64,000 bases of DNA from an uncultured Spartobacteria bacterium (lineage in GTDB: Bacteria; Verrucomicrobiota; Verrucomicrobiia; Chthoniobacterales; Chthoniobacteraceae), in NCBI GenBank assembly GCA_903882875.1, contig CAIRYQ010000072.1, positions 94,779 through 158,778 on the forward strand. Direction: 5' to 3'. The notes under the pieces are model-generated. The model was not told the DNA's origin. It ran no database searches and worked only from the letters and a program-made list of their open reading frames with translations. This document shows, piece by piece, positions 1-8,965 of the stretch (its first letter is position 1; every line of letters starts with the position of its first letter). Both the position numbers and the translations under genes were made by a program.

Positions 1-1196
1 AGCGTGAAGACATCGGCGAACACATCGTCCTTGTAGTTCATCAAAATGTATGGCGGTGCGCCGTAGCTGCCGCTGCTGAATGCGCCGCTGCGCTTGCCCT
101 TGCTCTCGTAACGGTCGCACCAGCGTCGCGTCCTCATGCCGTCGCCGAGCGCGCTGCAATATTCGTCGCCGAGCGGCTTCAGCGCGCCCATGCACAATTC
201 GATCGCCTCGTCGAAGGTGGTGACTTTTTCCACGCTCGGCACAATGGGGACGTAGGTGTCGTAGTGGTGGATTTCCGCGAGGCCGAGCACGCGCTTGCGC
301 AGCGCGTAGTAGCGGAAGAGCGGTGCGAGATTCGCGCGCACAGTCGAGATCAGGTTGTCGTACACGGAAGCGGGCACGTCATCCTGGAAGAGCGCGGCCT
401 CGCGTGCGCTCGGATAATTGCGGGCGCGGGCGCGGAAGACGTCGGCCTTGATCGAGTTTGAAAGCGTGGAGGCGAGCGTGAATTTGTGATCGGAAAATTT
501 CGCGTAGAACTGGTGGAATGCACGCTTGCGGATCTCCGGGTCGCGCTTTTGGAGGAAGGACGAAAAGCTGCTCTGCGAGAGCGTGCGATCGATGCCTTTT
601 TCGTCGGCGAGCTTGCCGAATTTCATGTCCACATTGGTGAGCTGCGAGAATGTCTCGTCATGCCCGCTCGTCGCCGTGTGGCCGAGCGCGAGCAGACGCT
701 CCTCGGCGGTGCTGAGCGTGTGCGCTTTCAGTCGGCGGATTTTCCCAAGGCGGATGCGCCATTCGGCGAGCGCGGGATCTGCGAGGAATGCGGCGAAGGT
801 CGCGTCGTCAATCGCCTGAATCTCGGGTGTGACGAATGCCGAAATCTCGCCGATCCGCGTAAGCAGATTTTGCAACTGCGACTCGCGCGCGAGGTTCGCG
901 GGATCGGATGAATCCTCCGCGCAGCGCAGGGATGCGTAGTGATGGATTTTCTCGATCCGCCGGCTGATGCGCTCGTCACATTCCAGCAGCGCGAGAAGCG
1001 ACGCGGCGGACGCGCCGACCTTCCCGCGGAATTCCCCGATGGCGGAATATTCCTCCTGCAGCAGCGCGAAGTCGGCGCTCCACTGCTCGGGTGAGGCGTA
1101 CAGCGGCGAGAGATCCCATGTGTCGCCGGGCTGCATTTCGTCGCGCGCGGGGATTCCGGAACCGGCTTCGTCCTTGTCGAAAAAGAATGTGAGCAT
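1..1196 (-). CDS. pepF: Oligoendopeptidase F (M3B family), cut by left window edge
   Basis: About 398 N-terminal residues of an M3-family zinc oligopeptidase are visible, reading leftward off the window. The start shows the family opening DTWDLSPLY, and the last visible part contains SGSYGAPPYILMNY, which in PepF lies shortly before the HEXXH zinc site; that site itself falls outside the window. PepF proteins are about 600 residues and act in the cytoplasm, trimming short peptides. The chosen ATG at 1196 has no Shine-Dalgarno; an in-frame ATG at 1137 (before QPGDTWD) is an alternative start. A stop codon lies in frame 60 bases upstream, where the preceding small gene ends, so the two may be co-transcribed. 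The family call is firm; catalytic residues cannot be checked here. Confidence 0.88.
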   Translation of the reverse strand, partial: MLTFFFDKDEAGSGIPARDEMQPGDTWDLSPLYASPEQWSADFALLQEEYSAIGEFRGKVGASAASLLALLECDERISRRIEKIHHYASLRCAEDSSDPANLARESQLQNLLTRIGEISAFVTPEIQAIDDATFAAFLADPALAEWRIRLGKIRRLKAHTLSTAEERLLALGHTATSGHDETFSQLTNVDMKFGKLADEKGIDRTLSQSSFSSFLQKRDPEIRKRAFHQFYAKFSDHKFTLASTLSNSIKADVFRARARNYPSAREAALFQDDVPASVYDNLISTVRANLAPLFRYYALRKRVLGLAEIHHYDTYVPIVPSVEKVTTFDEAIELCMGALKPLGDEYCSALGDGMRTRRWCDRYESKGKRSGAFSSGSYGAPPYILMNYKDDVFADVFT

Positions 1197-1256
1197 CGCG
1201 CGGAACAATGCGGCGCGATGCGGTGCCGTCGAGGGAAAAACCGATTGCGCGCTATT

Positions 1257-1475
1257 CTAAAATTCCTCGTCCGGCCCCCACAGGTGCTCCTTCTGCCACT
1301 TGGTCTCGTAGAGCTTGCACAGGCCGAGCGCGGGGGCCACTCCGCCGCTGTACGTCGCGGAGGTGGCATACTGCTTTTCCTCATCATACCAGCCGACGGC
1401 GACGACAGAATGATCGAAGTGCTCGCTGAGCAATTCGATCACCTTGTCGAGGACTTCCTGTTGTGCGGCATTCAT
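1257..1475 (-). CDS. Small hypothetical protein (72 aa)
   Basis: A 72-residue protein that begins MNAAQQEVLDKVIELL and ends WGPDEEF. It looks soluble: an amphipathic N-terminal helix, then an aromatic-rich segment (VVAVGWYDEEKQYATSATY). I do not recognise the family. An upstream in-frame extension to 1649 is open but looks non-coding, so the internal ATG at 1475 was chosen. The gene lies 60 bases upstream of pepF on the same strand, so the two may share a transcript. The compositional fit with its neighbours supports a real gene, but function is unknown. Confidence 0.6.
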   Translation of the reverse strand: MNAAQQEVLDKVIELLSEHFDHSVVAVGWYDEEKQYATSATYSGGVAPALGLCKLYETKWQKEHLWGPDEEF

Positions 1476-1600
1476 GCGGCGAAGATGCGATGCGACGGGT
1501 ATGGTGGGAAGCGGAAAGTCGGCCGCCGGATGCAGGAAATCGGTGGCATCCGCTAGCGCCTTCCCACGCGATACATTACACTGCCCGGCATCCCGGGCGC

Positions 1601-1629
1601 TTGCCAAGATCGCAACCGCCACCGATACT
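1601..1629 (+). promoter_or_regulatory. Candidate sigma-70-type promoter of sodA
   Basis: TTGCCA (1601-1606) and GATACT (1624-1629) are separated by 17 bases and lie about 40 bases before the sodA ATG. The boxes match the consensus at 5/6 and 4/6 positions. This is a by-eye match only. Confidence 0.4.
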
Positions 1630-1667
1630 GTCGGTCCACTTTCAACCAACCAAACAACGACACAACC

Positions 1668-2294
<627 letters not shown>

Positions 2295-2327
2295 TCCGAT
2301 CCCGGCGCAAAAATCGCGCGCACTTTC

Positions 2328-2377
2328 AAAAAGCCCGGACGACTGAAATGACGACTGAAATGGTGTCCGGGCTTTTT
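2328..2377. terminator. Bidirectional intrinsic terminator between sodA and the RG-rich gene
   Basis: A 13-base inverted repeat pairs AAAAAGCCCGGAC (2328-2340) with GTCCGGGCTTTTT (2365-2377) across a 24-base loop. It has a T-run on each strand, so it can end sodA (+) and the convergent minus-strand gene that stops at 2396. Confidence 0.85.
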
Positions 2378-2395
2378 GCTGCGCGGATTTCGCCG

Positions 2396-4207
2396 CTATC
2401 CGAGCGAAGCGACTGACGCCGCGGTGAGCAGCGGGAGCAGCGCGTAACGGGAGTCGCGGCGCGGCTTCGGCGGCCTTGGTTCCCTCGGTTCACGTTGCTG
2501 TTGCTGTTGCTGCGACGGCGGACGCGACTCCGCGGCGGCCGGCGCCTCGTGCATCCCGGCGCGCTCGGCGGCGATGTCGTGGCGGTTGTCGTCCGAATGC
2601 TCGGCTGCGGCTTCCTTGCGTCCCGGCGGCAGTTCGAGGCAGCCGTTTTGGAATTCCACGACGTGGCCGAGCTGCACAAGGTAGTGCAGGTCCGCGGCGA
2701 GCGCGGCGAGCTTTGCGGCGTGCTCCTGCTGCGCCTCTTCGGTCGCATCGGCAGCGAGCGTGCCGAGCAGTCGCGCCGCGAGCTGCGGGCGCTTCATGCC
2801 GGGATGCTCGCCGACGGCGGTAAGAATGGCGCTGATGCCGTCGGAAAAAGTCTGCCCCTCGGGATGCCGTTGCGGGCGGATGGCCGACGCGTAGAGGATT
2901 TTCCGCTTCCACTTGAAGAGCTGGAGGCCGGCCTCGTTGAAGTACGGACGCAGCGCATTCACCATCTGCACGGGCACCTCGCGCTCGCGTTCCACGGCGT
3001 CGCGCACGGTGTAACCGATGCTCTTGTCGAGCAGCGAACCCGCAATGGCTCCGCCGACTTCGAGCGAGCGGCCGCTCTTCACGAGCGCGGGCAGATGTGT
3101 CTTGCGGAAATGTTCCTCCGCCTCCTGCTCGGTCTTGAAGACAATCGGCTGCTCGCCAGCCGCGACCTCGGCGACCTTGGCGACCTCGGTGTCTTTCGCG
3201 ACCGCTGTGACTTCGGTCGCCTCAGCGACGTCGGTGGTTTTTTCGACTTCGTTCGCTTCGGCGGCCGTTGCGGTGGTCGTTGCGGCTCCGGTCGCTTCGG
3301 CGGTTTTCGCACCTTCCGCAGGTTCAGCGGCAACCTCGGAGCCCGCGACTTTCGTCCTGTAGGTCATCACTCTGCTTACCTGCTGCTTCCACTGCTCGAC
3401 GGCCACGGGATCGGTCACGTTCTCGATGTTGCGCGTGAAATCCTGAAACGACATGCGGCGCGCGTACCGCTCCTCGTAAAGTTTGCGCAGCGCGACCTGG
3501 TAGCCGTGGTGACTCGACGGCCCGAGCAATGCACCGCTGAGCCGATCGCGCGCGACGCTCGTGAAGTTGCCCTTCGGCGGTTCGCCCTGCACGATCTCGG
3601 TGACGTAGTGCTGATCAAAGTTCGCCTTGAACGCGCCACTCTCCACGGCGGACCGGTCGAACGAAAGCGGCCCCTCGCCGATCTGGTAAAGCACCGCCGC
3701 CGGATCGAGCGCCGTCACGCGCACACGGAAACGATCGAAGCGATCCATGAACATGTTCGCGACGCGGAACACTCCGCATGCGCGCGCGCTCAATTTGATC
3801 TGCTTTGCGATTCCCGCCGCCGCTCCGGGCTCGGGGAAAATCTCCACTTTCACCACCGGCACGCGCGGCGCCTGCGGCTCGGGCGGGCGCTGATCGCGAA
3901 AGTTGCGCTCGTCGCGCTGCCCGCGCGGGCCTCCGAATCCGCCCGGCTTGCCGCCCGGTTTTCCGCCACGACCGCCCGGTCCCGGAGGACGTCCGCCGCC
4001 GCGATCATCGCGACGCGGCCCGCGATCCCGATCCCCTCCCGGCGGACGCGGCCCGCGACCCGGAGCACCACGGCCCGGCCCGCGGCGGTCGTCGCGATCT
4101 CGGCGCGGCTCCTCGCCGGCAAAATCCGCATAGCGGTTCGGTGCAGGCGTCTCCTTGAGCCATGCGGGAAGAAATTTCAGATCGAAGTCCAAAGGCGAGT
4201 CACTCAT
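2396..4207 (-). CDS. Large hypothetical protein with an Arg/Gly/Pro-rich disordered region
   Basis: A 603-residue protein. The start was set at MSDSPLDFDLKFLPAW; an upstream extension to 4282 is open but looks non-coding. Residues of about 35-115 are very rich in Arg, Gly, Pro and Asp (RGG and GPGGRGG runs), as in nucleic-acid-binding disordered tails. A folded stretch follows (VVKVEIFPEPGAAAGIAKQI onward), then an Ala/Glu/Thr/Val low-complexity linker with repeated EVAKVAEVA-like units. A second folded part near the C-terminus (about 400-560) is followed by a basic, Gln-rich tail. I know no named family for it. RNA or ribonucleoprotein binding is inferred from the RG-rich region only. It is convergent with sodA and shares its terminator. 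Confidence 0.75.
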   Translation of the reverse strand: MSDSPLDFDLKFLPAWLKETPAPNRYADFAGEEPRRDRDDRRGPGRGAPGRGPRPPGGDRDRGPRRDDRGGGRPPGPGGRGGKPGGKPGGFGGPRGQRDERNFRDQRPPEPQAPRVPVVKVEIFPEPGAAAGIAKQIKLSARACGVFRVANMFMDRFDRFRVRVTALDPAAVLYQIGEGPLSFDRSAVESGAFKANFDQHYVTEIVQGEPPKGNFTSVARDRLSGALLGPSSHHGYQVALRKLYEERYARRMSFQDFTRNIENVTDPVAVEQWKQQVSRVMTYRTKVAGSEVAAEPAEGAKTAEATGAATTTATAAEANEVEKTTDVAEATEVTAVAKDTEVAKVAEVAAGEQPIVFKTEQEAEEHFRKTHLPALVKSGRSLEVGGAIAGSLLDKSIGYTVRDAVEREREVPVQMVNALRPYFNEAGLQLFKWKRKILYASAIRPQRHPEGQTFSDGISAILTAVGEHPGMKRPQLAARLLGTLAADATEEAQQEHAAKLAALAADLHYLVQLGHVVEFQNGCLELPPGRKEAAAEHSDDNRHDIAAERAGMHEAPAAAESRPPSQQQQQQREPREPRPPKPRRDSRYALLPLLTAASVASLG

Positions 4208-4435
4208 GTGTCCGCGAGGGTTTATGCACACGCGCGGCAAATGGCAACAGCCGCGACGCGTGAACGCCCAATCTTCACACAAAAAAAACCACGGTGACAG
4301 CCCGCCCCGGCTGAACGCTTCCCCCGCATTTCAGCACGGGCATGACGCGCGGAAATTTTTCGCACTTTCGTTGTTGCCAAGCATCGGCACGAACCATAAA
4401 GCAACCGCCCGTTTCGATAAAACAACCACCTAGCC

Positions 4436-4681
4436 ATGTCCGAAAAATCCATCTCAGAAAAAGTCAAAGACATCATCGTCGAGCAACTCGGCGTGAACCC
4501 TGAACAGGTCACGGAATCCGCGTCGTTCATCGAGGATCTCGGCGCCGACTCGCTCGACACCGTCGAACTCGTCATGGCCTTCGAGGAGGAATTCAGCGTG
4601 GAAGTGCCGGACGAGGACGCTGAGAAGCTCCAGACCGTCGGCAACGTCATTGATTACATCGAGAAGAAGACCGCGAAGTAA
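4436..4681 (+). CDS. acpP: Acyl carrier protein
   Basis: An 81-residue acidic protein, the phosphopantetheine carrier of fatty-acid synthesis. The attachment serine is Ser39 in [19 protein letters not shown], and the four-helix pattern and length match AcpP throughout. Unlike the common fabD-fabG-acpP-fabF arrangement, no other fatty-acid gene lies next to it in this window, so it stands alone here. No Shine-Dalgarno site is visible before the ATG. Confidence 0.98.
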   Translation: MSEKSISEKVKDIIVEQLGVNPEQVTESASFIEDLGADSLDTVELVMAFEEEFSVEVPDEDAEKLQTVGNVIDYIEKKTAK

Positions 4682-4914
4682 CCCTCCGCAGAAACTTTCC
4701 AAACCAATTTCAGGAAGACCCAGCTGAAAGGCGGGGTTTTCGTTTTCAGGAGGAATGGGACGCCCCGCCCATCGGAGCTGCTCTTTTGAAAGCGCCAGTT
4801 GCTTCATCGCGCGCCTGCAGCAAAGAGGAGCGCCCGCGCCTTCACAAACGCGAGTGGCAAAATTTTGCAACTGCTGCGCAACTCTGGCGCGCGGCCTGTG
4901 TTTCTCCACGCCGT

Positions 4915-5343
4915 ATGAAACACTTCACACTCACTCTCAGCGTCGCAGCCGCGGCGCTGTTCACCCTCCCCACAACCAGCTTCGCGGCTGATGAAAAGCC
5001 CGAAGGCAAGCGCCCCGGCGGACCCGGCGGCGGTCGCTTCAGCCCCGAGGAGCGATTGAAACACATGACCGAGACGCTCGGCCTCTCGCAAGAACAGCAG
5101 GACAAGATCAAGGCCATCTACGAAAAGAACGGGCCTGCGATGAAGGAACTCTTCGCGAAAGGCCGCGAAAACCTCACCGATGACGACAAGACCAAGATGC
5201 GCGAACTCATGAAGTCGCAGATGGAAGAAATCGGTGCCGTCCTCACTCCTGAGCAAAAGGAAAAAATGAAAGCCGAAATGGAAAAGCGCGGCGGCCCCCG
5301 CGGCGGCAAGCCCGGTGAAGGAAGGAAACCGGACAACAAGTAA
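4915..5343 (+). CDS. Secreted Spy/CpxP-like LTXXQ-type periplasmic protein
   Basis: A 142-residue protein with a signal peptide (MKHFTLTLSVAAAALF, cleavage after SFA). A Gly/Pro-rich linker follows, then a helical region with two LTXXQ-like motifs: LGLSQEQQDKIKAIY and LTPEQKEKMKAEM. These mark the Spy/CpxP/zinc-resistance fold, whose members act in the periplasm as chaperones or metal-stress sensors. The C-terminus is again Gly/Arg/Lys-rich. The ATG at 4915 was preferred over 4786 because it places the signal peptide at the N-terminus. A strong terminator follows. The exact role is not determined. Confidence 0.8.
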   Translation: MKHFTLTLSVAAAALFTLPTTSFAADEKPEGKRPGGPGGGRFSPEERLKHMTETLGLSQEQQDKIKAIYEKNGPAMKELFAKGRENLTDDDKTKMRELMKSQMEEIGAVLTPEQKEKMKAEMEKRGGPRGGKPGEGRKPDNK

Positions 5344-5365
5344 CAGAAACCGCATCCAATCTCAC

Positions 5366-5402
5366 AAAGGGCGGGAGGCATCTGCCTCCCGCCCTTTTCT
5401 TT
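5366..5402 (+). terminator. Intrinsic terminator after the Spy-like gene
   Basis: A 12-base perfect stem (GGGCGGGAGGCA pairing with TGCCTCCCGCCC) with a 2-base gap in the loop is followed by TTTTCTTTT. It begins about 20 bases after the stop codon. Confidence 0.93.
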
Positions 5403-5506
5403 TACAGCCGAGGCCATCGCTCTGCGTTATTGAATGCAGGCGTGGCAGCGCAGTTGCAACACCTCACGCGCGGCTGTTTCTCCACTCAAGACGGCAACCC
5501 TTTTCT

Positions 5507-6457
5507 CTAAAAGACCCCGGCTGACATCGGCACGCCGACACCGGTGCGCCCGACGATCAATCCGTAGTGTTCCGTCCTGCGGTGCAGGGCGAAATTGAAC
5601 ACGGCTTCCTTGTAAATGTTGCAACGATCCAGATCGCAGCGCGCAACGGCAATCTCGTCGCCGAGCGTCGAACACTGCGCGACGATCTCGCCCGAGGGCG
5701 CGATGATGCAGCTCTGGCCGATCATATCCACGCCCTCTTCAACGCCGGCCTTCGCGACACCCACGACCCACGTCGCATTTTGATACGCGCCGGACTGCAT
5801 CGAGAGATGACTGTGGAAATTGGCGAGGTCATCGGTCTCCGGCGCGGCGGGATTGTGGACGGGCGTGTTGTAGCCGAGCAGGATCATCTCGACTCCCTGC
5901 AAGCCCATCACGCGGTAACACTCCGGCCACCGCCGGTCGTTGCAGATCGCGAGACCGAGCCGCCCGCCCATCGTCTCCCACACGGGGAAGCCGAGATCGC
6001 CGACTTCAAAATATCGCTTCTCCAGATTTTGAAAGGGATGGCCTAGTTTGAATTCGTGCCCGCCCGGCAGGTGAATCTTGCGATATTTGCCGACGATGCA
6101 GCCGGACTTGTCCACGAGGATCGCGCTGTTGAAGCGGCGCTTTTTTCCCGTGGAAAAATCCAGCTCGAAGTAGCCGAGCTTGAAGCCGACGCCCATCTTC
6201 CGCGCCGCGTCGAACAGCGGCTGCGTCGCCGCGTTCGGCAGTTCGCTCTCGAAGAAGCTGTCAATCTCCTCCTCGTCGTCGCTCCACCAGTGCGGGAAAA
6301 ATGCAGTGAGCGCGGCCTCGGGATATACGACGAGATCGGCACCCATCTCCTTCGCATCCGCCATGAGTGCGATCATTCGAGCGACGACGTCCGTCCGCGA
6401 TTGCGAGCGCGGCACGGGGCCGAGTTGTGCGGCGGCAACGATCAGCGTGCGGGACAT
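5507..6457 (-). CDS. N-carbamoyl-D-amino acid hydrolase (D-carbamoylase, nitrilase superfamily)
   Basis: A 316-residue carbon-nitrogen hydrolase. It matches the Agrobacterium D-carbamoylase family over its length and keeps the catalytic residues at the same numbers: Glu47 (VVYPEAALT), Lys127 (GKYRKIHLPG) and Cys172 (AICNDRRWPE). Other family stretches include KRRFNSAILVDKSG, LEKRYFEVGDLGFPV and GYNTPVHNP. D-carbamoylases release free D-amino acids from N-carbamoyl-D-amino acids, usually after a hydantoinase. No hydantoinase or racemase gene lies nearby, so the natural substrate here is uncertain. The C-terminus carries a short extension beyond the usual HYGLI ending. The protein is cytoplasmic, with no signal peptide. 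Confidence 0.9.
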   Translation of the reverse strand: MSRTLIVAAAQLGPVPRSQSRTDVVARMIALMADAKEMGADLVVYPEAALTAFFPHWWSDDEEEIDSFFESELPNAATQPLFDAARKMGVGFKLGYFELDFSTGKKRRFNSAILVDKSGCIVGKYRKIHLPGGHEFKLGHPFQNLEKRYFEVGDLGFPVWETMGGRLGLAICNDRRWPECYRVMGLQGVEMILLGYNTPVHNPAAPETDDLANFHSHLSMQSGAYQNATWVVGVAKAGVEEGVDMIGQSCIIAPSGEIVAQCSTLGDEIAVARCDLDRCNIYKEAVFNFALHRRTEHYGLIVGRTGVGVPMSAGVF

Positions 6458-6625
6458 GATTTAGGAGGAGTGGCCATGCAGTTTATAGACTCACACCGAT
6501 TGTCCGATGCGCCGCTCGCTTGCAAACAAAAGCCACGCCTGCTCGCGCTGCCGCTGCACGACTGACGATTATCCCGCCATTCGCGAATTCTCGCAAAATG
6601 CGGCGCACTTGTGTCATCTCGGCGA

Positions 6626-7780
6626 ATGTTCCCAAGTCTGTGCCCCGTCCTCTCCGCGTTTTTCCTCCTCGTCGCTGTAGCAGCGACTGCCGCGGAATCC
6701 TCCGATTCTCCGCACCTGCTCGCACTGCCCGGCAGCGACGGCGATCCTGCGCACATTGACTATGCAAAACTGCCGGTGCTCAAAGGCATGCATGCCGTGG
6801 TGTGCCCGCCGGATGAGCAGTGGAAATTCCAGCTCCATAATTATCTGCTGCATCACGACGGAAAGTATTGGTGCATGTGGAGCCACGGCCCGGTCGTGGA
6901 AGACATGCCGACGCAGCACGTCCGCTACGCCACGAGCGAAGACGGGCTGAAATGGAGCGAACCGAAAATGCTGACCGGCGCACCCGCGGAGGGACGCGCA
7001 TACATCGCGCGCGACTTCTGGGTACGCGATGGCGAACTGCTCGCGCTCGCGGCGAACTACAAGGGCAAGGGCGCGTTCGGCGTGGACAAGGATCTGCGTC
7101 TGGAGGCATTCGCGTGGGATAAGCAGGATGCGTCATGGAAGCGCAAGGGCCTCGTCTTTGAAAATGCGATTAATAATTTCGCGCCGCAAAAACTCTCGAC
7201 CGGCGAGTGGATGATGACGCGCCGCGATCCGCGCTTCAATGTCTCGATGCTCATCGGCGGAGTGAAGTCGTTCGGCGACTGGCGTTTCGTCCCTGTCGTG
7301 GATCGGCTCGCAATCGCGCGCGCCACGCGATTCAGCCCGGACGAGCCGGTGTGGTGGGAGCAGCCGGACAAGAGTCTCGTCGCCCTCTTCCGCGACAACG
7401 GCGGATCGAATCGGCTCTTCCGCGCGTTTTCAAATGATCACGGACAAACGTGGAGCGCGCCGGTGAAGACGGATTTTCCAAACGCGCCAAGCAAAATTTT
7501 TTCCCTCCTCACCAGCGGCGGCTACCGCGTGCTGATTTCAAATGCAAATCCCGCCGCAGGACGGCGCGAGATTTATCTCTCCATCTCGGAGGACGGGATC
7601 ACTTTCACGCGGATGGCGAAGCTCGACATCCCGTCCGATAAGGCGACGACATTTCAATACCCGCACGCGATCGAGCATGACGGGCATCTGCTGATTGCGT
7701 TTTCGAACAAGAAGAACTTCACCGAGCTTCTAAAAATCCCGCTGGCCGAAGTGGAACGGCTGCGCGGCAACACGCGCTAG
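6626..7780 (+). CDS. Secreted sialidase-like (BNR/Asp-box) protein
   Basis: A 384-residue protein with an N-terminal signal peptide (MFPSLCPVLSAFFLLVAVAA, cleavage near ATAAES). The body has spaced Asp-box-like turns: TSEDGLKWSEP, SNDHGQTWSAP and SEDGITFTRM. These are typical of sialidase-type beta-propellers. A GTG at 6611 would add five residues. Whether it is an active exo-sialidase or another propeller glycosidase cannot be decided: the Arg triad and catalytic Tyr/Glu were not assigned with confidence. It is the first of several secreted, carbohydrate-related genes in this region. Expected location is periplasmic or extracellular. Confidence 0.7.
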   Translation: MFPSLCPVLSAFFLLVAVAATAAESSDSPHLLALPGSDGDPAHIDYAKLPVLKGMHAVVCPPDEQWKFQLHNYLLHHDGKYWCMWSHGPVVEDMPTQHVRYATSEDGLKWSEPKMLTGAPAEGRAYIARDFWVRDGELLALAANYKGKGAFGVDKDLRLEAFAWDKQDASWKRKGLVFENAINNFAPQKLSTGEWMMTRRDPRFNVSMLIGGVKSFGDWRFVPVVDRLAIARATRFSPDEPVWWEQPDKSLVALFRDNGGSNRLFRAFSNDHGQTWSAPVKTDFPNAPSKIFSLLTSGGYRVLISNANPAAGRREIYLSISEDGITFTRMAKLDIPSDKATTFQYPHAIEHDGHLLIAFSNKKNFTELLKIPLAEVERLRGNTR

Positions 7781-7833
7781 CAGACAGTTGCAACGGCGTT
7801 ACTCCGCGTTTTCGACAGGCTGCCAAGCCCGGC

Positions 7834-8847
7834 TCACTTCGATTCCTTGGCGTACGCCTCGAATGCTTCCGCGATCTTTCCGGCCTTCTCGTCGCCTTTG
7901 TGAAAGACGAGGCGGTGGCGGAGCTTGATGCGCTCGCCTTTTTTCAACTCGAGCGTGCCGTCCTCCGCAGTCTTGTCGAGGCTGTGCGGGCCGAAGGCAT
8001 TCGCCGTGAAGAGCCCGTAGGTGCGCGAATGCCACGGCGTCGGATAGCGGAAGCTCGACGGGTGGTTCAGGATCGCCACGCCGACTGTCTCGCCTTCCAC
8101 GGGGCCGTTGTAGTCGCACCACTTTGCGCGCTTGCCCCACGTCGCGGCGTCGGTGATGCCGTCGCTGTTGATGAGCTTGCCACCCTGCTTCGTGTCCACC
8201 GCCATCGAACTCGGCACGCGGATGCTGAAGCCCGCGTCCTTCGCGTCCTTGATCGTGATCGGGCCTTCGCTCGCGATGTAATCAATGTCGAAATCAATCG
8301 TCCGTGTGTCCGCATCGGCGCGGAAGGTCATGCGGTGCTCCTCCGAGAGAAGCTTCTTGCCGTCCACATCCGTGATGTCATCCGCGGCTGCGACCACGGC
8401 CTCCTTTGCGTCGGCCTTCAGCTCCTTGTATTCGCGGTGCTTGATGAAGCCGATCAATTTCGCGCGGGCGGCGGTCGAGCCCGGCTTCTTCGCCTCGGCG
8501 GCTTCGAGCGACTTCATCTCCATCCAAGTGTCCACGCCTGCGATGCCCTCGTTTCCGAAGCAGATGCCGCGATGGTGCGGGTGATCCGTCTGCTCGCCCG
8601 CGACGGTTTTCATCGGGTAGTTGCGCGTCATCTGCTTGCCCGTTGGTCCAAAGACGGGCGCGAGATACGGCTTGTTCGCCTGGTCCACGACGTATTCGGC
8701 GAAGACTTGGCCGTTGATTTTCACCGTCACGCCGTCGCCCGAAGTCTTCTCGATCGCGAAGCCGGCGTCGGCGGTGAGTGCGGGCGATTGGAGGCGGAAT
8801 AGCGCGGTGGCAAAGAGGGCGGCGAGGGGGAACTTGGTGGAAATCAT
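7834..8847 (-). CDS. Secreted PmoA-like family protein (DUF6807)
   Basis: A 337-residue protein with a signal peptide (MISTKFPLAALFATALF). The mature part shows features of the PmoA-like/DUF6807 family common in Planctomycetota and Verrucomicrobiota: EYVVDQANKPYLAPVFGPTG, a TDHPHHRGICFGNEG motif, then WCDYNGPVEGETVGVAILNH and YPTPWHSRTYGLFTANAFG. Despite the family nickname, there is no evidence for methane oxidation. Members occur among polysaccharide-degradation genes, and their role is unknown. It converges with the sialidase-like gene. Family call good, function open. Confidence 0.82.
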   Translation of the reverse strand: MISTKFPLAALFATALFRLQSPALTADAGFAIEKTSGDGVTVKINGQVFAEYVVDQANKPYLAPVFGPTGKQMTRNYPMKTVAGEQTDHPHHRGICFGNEGIAGVDTWMEMKSLEAAEAKKPGSTAARAKLIGFIKHREYKELKADAKEAVVAAADDITDVDGKKLLSEEHRMTFRADADTRTIDFDIDYIASEGPITIKDAKDAGFSIRVPSSMAVDTKQGGKLINSDGITDAATWGKRAKWCDYNGPVEGETVGVAILNHPSSFRYPTPWHSRTYGLFTANAFGPHSLDKTAEDGTLELKKGERIKLRHRLVFHKGDEKAGKIAEAFEAYAKESK

Positions 8848-8965
8848 GCGGAGATAATGATGAATGGCAAAGAAGCGTAGAGACTAAGTGCGTGCGCGGT
8901 TGCGGACTCAATCACATTCACGCGCCTAGCATCACCGCCAATCCTCGCTTCATCTCCCCACGCTT

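Noticed and set aside
2495..4297. A 600-codon plus-strand frame opposite the RG-rich gene
   Set aside because: No domain or signal; composition is that of an antisense shadow. The minus-strand frame has an ordinary start and shares a terminator.
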